A stretch of DNA of 36,632 nt from NCBI GenBank assembly GCA_026708385.1, contig JAPOVA010000001.1:1-36632 (forward strand), read 5' to 3'. The notes under the pieces are model-generated. The model did no database searches, was not told the origin of the DNA, and saw only the letters and a program-made list of their open reading frames with translations. The DNA is from Simkaniaceae bacterium. Lineage in GTDB: Bacteria; Chlamydiota; Chlamydiia; Chlamydiales; Simkaniaceae. The position numbers and the translations under genes are program-made. Below are positions 31,106 to 36,632 of this stretch, piece by piece. The stretch's first letter is position 1. Every line of letters begins with the position of its first letter.

Positions 31106-33298
31106 CTATTCTCCCTCCCCTTCCCCTCCTTCCTCTCCTTTCTCCTCTTCCGGAGTATCCGTCGGCCGTACGATGAGGAAATGTGCGGAATGACCCGTTA
31201 CCTCTACGGGTGTCCCGGACTCCGCATATCCCGCCTGCAGGGTAGCATCGTACCGTTTCGTACCGATCCGCACTTTACCCGAAGGGCGTAACGCCGTAAT
31301 CGCTATACCGATCTCCCCCTCCTCCGGCAAAGTCTCATCCGACTTTCGCAGAGATATCCCCTCCTTGTGTTCGTGCAAAACCAAACGGGAAAACCGGAAA
31401 AACCGGTCTCTACAGAACCGAGCGAGAAGGAGAATCAGAATCACGGCAAAAACCAAGGAGGTGATAAGCCAGGTTAACCGGACGACGAGAGTGCTACTCA
31501 GGAGGACGAGTCGATCCCAGTGGGAAATGTCCAATTTACCGATTCCCGGAAGCATAAGGGCAAAAAGACCCAAAACCGTGAGGACGATTCCCAAAATACC
31601 GAATACGCCGGAACCGGGAATAAAAAAGAGTTCGACAGCTAGGAGAATCAAACCGAAAAGGAGGATCATCACCTCGATCCAATTGATCGCTTCGGTAGCA
31701 AAACCCGAGAGCAGGATCAGTACGAAGCAGACCACACCGATCAATCCGGGAATACCGAATCCGGGGGTGTTGATCTCGGTATAAAACCCGAGAACAAGCA
31801 ATAGGAAGATGAGGGAGATGACCGCGGGATGGGAAAGGAAGGCAAAAAAACGGACTCTCCAATCACTGTGTTCCACAAAGACGACACGGGGTATGGTGCT
31901 GAGAAAGGGATCCGTAAAGACCGGCCGGGGGTGACCTTTGTCCACAAGTACGTCGGCAACGTTCAGATCGATGAGTTGGCGTGCATTCATCGTCAACAAC
32001 TTTCCCTTCCCCACGATGAGAAGGTCGGGAGAGGGTTCGCCCGAGCGCACCTCGGACATATTGTTGAGTCTGATGATTTTGTGATCGCGCAACACCAAAA
32101 TCAAATCTTTGTCGACCATCCCTTCCGCAAGGAGGGGATTCCTCCCGTAAAAATGGGCCAGATTGGCAAATTCGGCCCTTAGAGCCGAAACTACCTTTTC
32201 GGATGCGGGCAGGGATTCCGCACGTCCGTCGGATAGAACCGGCTCGGCGGCGCCCATAATCGAGGTACCGTTGACGAAGATATGACGACACCCGTAGGCA
32301 ATCATAGCTCCCGCGGAAAGGGCACGACTGTCGATATAGGCGACCGTGGGAATACCGTGTTCCAAGTCGGTCTTTTGCAAGAGGTCGACGATTTTCAAAG
32401 AAGAGAGCACTTCACCCCCGAACGTATCGATAATGAAGAGAATGAAACATACCTTTCTCTTTTTAAACTCCTCAATGGCAAATTTACATCGCAAATAGGT
32501 GGCGGGACGAATCACATCATCGATCGCAAGTTTGAACACTCCGACCGGATTTTCCCCTTCGGGATCGAACAGGATCGTTCGCTTCAAACTTCTCTCGGAC
32601 GCACCCGGGAAGATATCGGAATCGATAGCCCTTTCGGATTTCCCGTAACGCCTTGCAAACTCTTCATCGGAGACCACTTCGGATACGAGATTCAGCGACC
32701 GCATCTTCTCCGTATTCAAGATCAAAGCCGGTGCTCGCAACGGTTCTTCACCCTCTTTGTCCGGATCGAACGACTCAGGGGAAGAAGACTCTCCGACATC
32801 GGCCATCCGACTGTAAGGATCGATCATGGCATCGATGACCCGTTCCAAAACGGCCCTGTCGGCGAGTTGCGGATTCATCACACCCTTCACCATGCCTTTG
32901 AGAGGGTCCGGAGGAATATCTTCATCGACACCATACCGGATATCTCCCCATGCGGAGAGAGGAGTGGTCAACACCCTATCCGCCGTGAAGGGAATCATGG
33001 CGGCAGGTCCCACGGCGCGCCCCCGGATGTACACGTGCACCTTTACGTTCCCGTGAGCACGTAGCTGAAAGAGCGCCTGCGACAGACGAAGAGCCTCCCC
33101 CATCTCTCCGGAAGAGGAACTCAACCGGATCATCACCTCTTTTTCTTTTCCCTCTTCGGCAATTTTCGTCAGTTTTTCGTGGACTACGTTCGTCTCCCAA
33201 GCACCGAGGTAGCCCTCGAGGACGATCAGTTCACCCCGTGCCGTATGGGCAAAGGCGGAGAGGACAAGGAAGAAAAGAATGTTAAACCTACCCGTCAT
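31106..33298 (-). CDS. nfeD: NfeD membrane serine protease with duplicated ClpP-like domain
   Basis: A 730-residue protein (numbered here from the alternative start at 33316, six residues longer). A signal peptide or anchor covers 7-28. A first ClpP/crotonase-fold domain is at about 30-222, with RLSSSSGEMGEALRLSQAL and RAVGPAAMIPF. A second is at about 255-470, with IDTFGGEVLSSLKIVDLL and RALSAGAMIAYG, where Ser334 is the nucleophile. The corresponding residue in the first domain is Gly103, so that copy should be inactive. Four or five transmembrane helices (about 510-620) and an OB domain (about 660-720) follow. Typical NfeD proteins have one protease domain and about 440 residues. The gene overlaps the end of hemL. 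Confidence 0.88.
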   Translation of the reverse strand: MTGRFNILFFLVLSAFAHTARGELIVLEGYLGAWETNVVHEKLTKIAEEGKEKEVMIRLSSSSGEMGEALRLSQALFQLRAHGNVKVHVYIRGRAVGPAAMIPFTADRVLTTPLSAWGDIRYGVDEDIPPDPLKGMVKGVMNPQLADRAVLERVIDAMIDPYSRMADVGESSSPESFDPDKEGEEPLRAPALILNTEKMRSLNLVSEVVSDEEFARRYGKSERAIDSDIFPGASERSLKRTILFDPEGENPVGVFKLAIDDVIRPATYLRCKFAIEEFKKRKVCFILFIIDTFGGEVLSSLKIVDLLQKTDLEHGIPTVAYIDSRALSAGAMIAYGCRHIFVNGTSIMGAAEPVLSDGRAESLPASEKVVSALRAEFANLAHFYGRNPLLAEGMVDKDLILVLRDHKIIRLNNMSEVRSGEPSPDLLIVGKGKLLTMNARQLIDLNVADVLVDKGHPRPVFTDPFLSTIPRVVFVEHSDWRVRFFAFLSHPAVISLIFLLLVLGFYTEINTPGFGIPGLIGVVCFVLILLSGFATEAINWIEVMILLFGLILLAVELFFIPGSGVFGILGIVLTVLGLFALMLPGIGKLDISHWDRLVLLSSTLVVRLTWLITSLVFAVILILLLARFCRDRFFRFSRLVLHEHKEGISLRKSDETLPEEGEIGIAITALRPSGKVRIGTKRYDATLQAGYAESGTPVEVTGHSAHFLIVRPTDTPEEEKGEEGGEGEGE

Positions 33299-34589
33299 CC
33301 CTGAGAAAGTCCGCAATCAGATCTCTTGTTTGTGCCAAATGGGCATCACTATGGGCGGCAGAGAGGAAATGCGCTTCGTAAGGGGATGGAGAAAGATAGA
33401 CTCCCCTTTCGTAGAGGTAGGTAAAAAATCGCCCGAATTTTTCCACGTCGAGACCGGCGAGATCTTCAAACCGATCCACCCTCCGCACCCCCCAAAAGAG
33501 AGCGAACATCCCCGTAACCGATCGGATGCACCCCTTGCTTCCGTAGTGTTCCAACGCCTCCGCTACGGGCAGGGTGATCTTCTCCGTCTTCTCCCGAAGC
33601 TCTTCGTAAAAGCCCTCTCTGAGGGCAAGAAGAACCGCCTTTTCCCCCGCACTCATCGCCACGGGATTGCCCGATAAGGTTCCGGCCTGATAGACATCAC
33701 CCGAGGGAGCGAGAAGGTCCATGATCTCTCTTTTTCCCCCGCACGCCGCAACGGGAAAGCCACCCCCTATGATCTTGCCGAGACAGACAAGATCCGGACG
33801 AACGGAGTAGTACCCCTCCGCCCCCGAGGGGCCGATCCGGAATCCCGTGACCACCTCATCGAAGAGGAGCAGAGCACCCGCCCTCTCCGTTTCAAACCGG
33901 ACCCTTTCGAGGAATGCGGGGGTAGCCGGCACCACCCCCATATTTGCCGCGACGGGTTCCACAATCACCCCGGCGATCCGTTCGGATAGGACGGGATCGG
34001 CAAAAAGGCGGGAAAGGGCCTCTACGTCATTGAAGGGGGTAAGAAGCGTATTCTCGATACTCCCCCGCGTAAGTCCCGCGGAAGAGCCTTCCCTCAGGCG
34101 GATCACACCGGATCCCGCCCGGACGAGGAAGGGATCGGCATGCCCGTGATAGTGTCCCGTGCACTTCACGATGAAGGGGCGCTTCGTCCGGGCTCGTGCA
34201 AGGCGCACTGCCGTCATCGTGGCCTCGGTACCGGAAGAGAGAAACCGGACCTTTTCGATGGAGGGGTAAGAAGAAACGAGTAGCGAGGCAAAACGCTCTT
34301 CGACGGGCGTCGTCGCCCCGAAAGAGCTACCCGCCTCAAGCGCCCGGGTTCCCTCTCGAACGATGGCTTCATGCGCATGTCCGTGCAGGAGTGCTCCCCA
34401 ACTCATGCAATAGTCCACGTAACCGTTACCGTCGACATCCCACACCATGTCCCCCTTTCCCTTGTGGAAGATGGGAGGATCGATCGGCACGCTTCCGCAT
34501 GCCCGCACGGGCGAGCTGACACCCCCGGGCATTACGGCGCACGCCCTCTCAAAGGATGCTTTCGATTGCAATTTTTTCGATAATTTCAC
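33288..34589 (-). CDS. hemL: Glutamate-1-semialdehyde 2,1-aminomutase
   Basis: A 433-residue PLP enzyme of the C5 heme pathway that makes 5-aminolevulinate from glutamate-1-semialdehyde. CLGKIIGGGFPVAACGG holds the PLP-binding lysine; FDEVVTGFRIG and YQAGTLSGNPVAMSAG are also diagnostic, as is VMPGGVSSPVRA near the N-terminus. The GTG start at 34589 is supported by AGAGGA seven bases upstream. The long NfeD gene starts within its last codons. No other heme gene is in the window. Confidence 0.95.
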   Translation of the reverse strand: MKLSKKLQSKASFERACAVMPGGVSSPVRACGSVPIDPPIFHKGKGDMVWDVDGNGYVDYCMSWGALLHGHAHEAIVREGTRALEAGSSFGATTPVEERFASLLVSSYPSIEKVRFLSSGTEATMTAVRLARARTKRPFIVKCTGHYHGHADPFLVRAGSGVIRLREGSSAGLTRGSIENTLLTPFNDVEALSRLFADPVLSERIAGVIVEPVAANMGVVPATPAFLERVRFETERAGALLLFDEVVTGFRIGPSGAEGYYSVRPDLVCLGKIIGGGFPVAACGGKREIMDLLAPSGDVYQAGTLSGNPVAMSAGEKAVLLALREGFYEELREKTEKITLPVAEALEHYGSKGCIRSVTGMFALFWGVRRVDRFEDLAGLDVEKFGRFFTYLYERGVYLSPSPYEAHFLSAAHSDAHLAQTRDLIADFLRDDG

Positions 34590-34669
34590 ACCATGTTCCT
34601 CTGTGGCGACATGATCCCGTACGGACGCAAACGGACGTATACCGGACGGTACGGAAAAACAGCAAGAAC

Positions 34670-35128
34670 ATGGGACAAAAAGAGCAGGAAGGAGAACTCG
34701 TATCGAATAGGCGGGCCGGATATGATTATGAGATTCTTGACAAATACGAGGCGGGTATGGTCCTATCGGGGACGGAGATCAAGTCTCTGCGCAACCACGG
34801 TGGTTCTCTACAGGATTCCTATGTCGTCATAGACGGGGGTGAGGTTTTTTTGAAGAATGCTTCGATCGCTCCCTACAAGTTCGGCAATGTGTTCAATCAT
34901 GCCGAAAGACGTGATAGAAAGTTGCTCTTGCATCGAGGAGAGATCGATAAGATCAAAAGGACAACGGAGCGGAAAGGGCTGACGATCATTCCCCTTGCCA
35001 TCTACCTGAAGCGGGGGCGTGCCAAGGTCAGAATTGCCACGGCCAGGGGCAAGAGGCGATATGACAAGAGGGAAGCAATCAAACGGAGAGAGCAACAGCG
35101 CACTGTGGCGCGTATGTTAAAACGATGA
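34670..35128 (+). CDS. smpB: tmRNA-binding protein SmpB
   Basis: A 152-residue SmpB, partner of tmRNA in rescuing stalled ribosomes. NRRAGYDYEILDKYEAGMVLSG, EIKSLRN and a basic C-terminal tail (GKRRYDKREAIKRREQQR) are typical. The ATG at 34670 gives the usual N-terminus; the frame upstream is not supported. The order smpB-dnaN-recF matches Chlamydia (CT076-CT074, from memory). The tmRNA gene itself is not in the window. Confidence 0.95.
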   Translation: MGQKEQEGELVSNRRAGYDYEILDKYEAGMVLSGTEIKSLRNHGGSLQDSYVVIDGGEVFLKNASIAPYKFGNVFNHAERRDRKLLLHRGEIDKIKRTTERKGLTIIPLAIYLKRGRAKVRIATARGKRRYDKREAIKRREQQRTVARMLKR

Positions 35129-35144
35129 TCGGCGGACGAATGGT

Positions 35145-36269
35145 ATGAAGATTACGGTTACGACGGCGGAACTCAGCCGGATGGCGGGATTGGTTCAGGG
35201 CACCATTCCCCTCAGACCACCCGTGCCGATTACGACACATGTTCTTTTGGAAGCGTGCGCGGGGGAACTCCTCGTTCATGCAACCGATCTGACGCTCACA
35301 ACGAGCGTCTCCGGAGAGGCCGCAGTTGACGAAGAGGGAGGAGTCGTACTCTCCGGGAGACGTTTTTTTCAAATGGCACGCGACATGCTTGCGGATACGA
35401 TGCGCATCACCGCGGAGGAGGGAGAAACGGTTTTGCTCTCGGGGGGCACGGCCCGTTTTGCTTTGCACGGTTTGCGGCAAAACACCTTTCCCGAGCTACC
35501 GAATCCGGCCGAAGCCGAAACGATTTCTCTTGACGGAGAACAGTTAAGGACCGTCTTATACAAAGCGCTCGCCTCCTCCGCAAGGTATGATGACAGACAG
35601 ATACTCAACACGGTGATGATCCGATTGGAAGAAGATACCGGGACGTTTTTCGGTGCGGATGGAAGGAGGCTTTCCCGGGTAACGATCGAAATGGCCGCAA
35701 AGGCAGAGACGAAGCGGGAGTATGTACTACCCCGAAAAGCGGTAGAAGAGATGGTCAAAATGCTCCATCGAAAGGAGAAGGTCGATCTTCTTTTCTTTTC
35801 GGACAAGATCGGTATCAAAACCGGCTCGGGGAGCATCGTCACCCTCCTCGTATCCGGTCGCTATCCCGCAGTGGAGTTAATCATCCCTTCCGATCCCGCC
35901 ACGATCGTTCCCCTGCACAGAGAAGAGCTGATGTCTCTTCTCAAGCAGTTCTCCATATTCGTCGAAGGAGACGGCGTGCACGGCATTCGCTTTATTTTGG
36001 AGGAGGGGGAGCTCACCTTGGAGGCCGATCGTCACGACATCGGCTCGGGGCGCGTCACCATGCCCGCCGACCATAAGGGAGAACCGTTCACATCGGTCTA
36101 CGATCCCGTCCTCTTCTACGAGCTGTTGCGCCAATCATCGGATGAAACGGTCTCTTTTTCCTTTTTCGGACCGAGCCGTCCCGCCATGATTACCGATTCC
36201 ACAACGGCGAAATTCGTCCTCATGCCGATGCGCATCTCGCAAGAGTCCCCCCCGCACCCGAGTCCATGA
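35145..36269 (+). CDS. dnaN: DNA polymerase III sliding clamp (beta subunit)
   Basis: A 374-residue beta clamp with three repeated domains of about 120 residues. The start MKITVTTAELSRMAG and the phrase VLPRKAVEEMVKML in the second domain, and FVLMPMRI near the C-terminus, are characteristic. The clamp tethers polymerase III to DNA. It follows smpB by 16 bases and overlaps the recF start by four bases (ATGA). A short proline-rich extension (SPPHPSP) follows the usual C-terminus. Confidence 0.97.
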   Translation: MKITVTTAELSRMAGLVQGTIPLRPPVPITTHVLLEACAGELLVHATDLTLTTSVSGEAAVDEEGGVVLSGRRFFQMARDMLADTMRITAEEGETVLLSGGTARFALHGLRQNTFPELPNPAEAETISLDGEQLRTVLYKALASSARYDDRQILNTVMIRLEEDTGTFFGADGRRLSRVTIEMAAKAETKREYVLPRKAVEEMVKMLHRKEKVDLLFFSDKIGIKTGSGSIVTLLVSGRYPAVELIIPSDPATIVPLHREELMSLLKQFSIFVEGDGVHGIRFILEEGELTLEADRHDIGSGRVTMPADHKGEPFTSVYDPVLFYELLRQSSDETVSFSFFGPSRPAMITDSTTAKFVLMPMRISQESPPHPSP

Positions 36270-36632
36270 TTCGTCGCATCACACTGCGCAACTTTCGCAA
36301 CTACGAGCGAGCTACGATCTCGTTTCTTCCGGGTATCAATCTCGTCCACGGTAAAAACGGTGCGGGCAAGACCAACCTACTCGAAGCCCTCTACCTACTC
36401 AGTACGGGGCGATCCTTTCGCACCCCCCGTCTTAACGACCTGATACGTACGGGTGAAGACTACTTTTTCATCGAAGTCGCCTTTGAAAAAGAGGGAACGG
36501 AACATACGCTCGCGGCAGGGTTTGACGGAAAAAAGGGAAAAGCTTCCCATAACCGGACCGAGTTACCGAGTTTTTCCAAGCTACCCGGCATCTTACCGGG
36601 GGTACTCCACTCCGAAGGCGATGATCGCCTCA
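36266..36632 (+). CDS. recF: Recombination protein RecF (5' part)
   Basis: The first 122 codons of recF run to the window edge. It begins MIRRITLRNFRNYERA and carries the Walker A motif in HGKNGAGKTNLLEALYLL, followed by STGRSFRT, as in all RecF proteins. RecF loads RecA at gaps as part of RecFOR. The C-terminal signature and Walker B lie outside the window. It overlaps dnaN by four bases. Confidence 0.95.
   Translation, partial: MIRRITLRNFRNYERATISFLPGINLVHGKNGAGKTNLLEALYLLSTGRSFRTPRLNDLIRTGEDYFFIEVAFEKEGTEHTLAAGFDGKKGKASHNRTELPSFSKLPGILPGVLHSEGDDRL

Noticed and set aside
1-36632. CRISPR arrays, insertion sequences, tRNA and rRNA genes
   Set aside because: Both strands were read for regularly spaced direct repeats, transposase motifs and tRNA-like folds; the only repeats found are in-frame repeats inside genes.

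Overview
This window most likely comes from a member of the Chlamydiota, probably an environmental or deep-branching lineage rather than the genus Chlamydia. The base composition looks close to 50% G+C by eye, higher than I expect for described chlamydiae. The assignment rests on gene content and order recalled from memory: rpmE-prfA-prmC; smpB-dnaN-recF; bamA-skp-lpxD; an IHF/HU gene followed by a large conserved protein of unknown function (the CT267-CT266 pair of C. trachomatis); a zinc-free L31 with a basic tail; and an ankyrin-SET protein. Canonical sigma70-type promoters (chlamydial sigma66) can be read by eye in front of many transcription units, nearly all with a 17-bp spacer.

Layout. 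1-2.6 kb: a doubtful small ORF, then ferredoxin, a DUF1858-HesB/ErpA fusion, a DJ-1/PfpI protein and a PagL-like lipid A deacylase. 2.6-5.9 kb: a YheT-type hydrolase, a stand-alone HsdR-N nuclease-like protein with hpf (minus strand), and a class 3 lipase. 5.9-8.8 kb: the CT266-like gene and IHF/HU (minus), then rpiA. 8.9-9.4 kb: orphan repeat gene 1. 9.75-14.9 kb: bamA-skp-lpxD-corA. 14.9-19.2 kb (minus): membrane protein, lgt, mreB, trxB, predicted outer membrane protein. 19.2-20.8 kb: PIN-TRAM ATPase-free YacL-like protein and acpS. 21.1-22.5 kb: orphan repeat gene 2. 22.5-25.6 kb (minus): rhomboid-like pseudoprotease, xerD, a possible decayed FGE-sulfatase fragment, ankyrin-SET. 25.7-28.0 kb: rpmE-prfA-prmC. 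28.0-34.6 kb (minus): hemL, a double-domain NfeD, a short NfeD, floA and a small membrane protein, interrupted by orphan repeat gene 3 on the plus strand. 34.7 kb to the end: smpB-dnaN-recF (recF is cut by the window edge).

Most genes serve the envelope (BamA, Skp, LpxD, PagL, Lgt, MreB, FloA/NfeD), Fe-S and redox chemistry (Fdx, HesB fusion, TrxB) or information processing. The most unusual content is a set of three unrelated orphan genes. Each stands alone next to housekeeping operons, has its own near-consensus promoter, starts with Met-Ser and contains in-frame tandem repeats. Two carry a cysteine cluster near the N-terminus. I infer they are lineage-specific, possibly secreted proteins. 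The second point of interest is an NfeD protein with two tandem ClpP-fold domains, the first of which has lost its catalytic serine.
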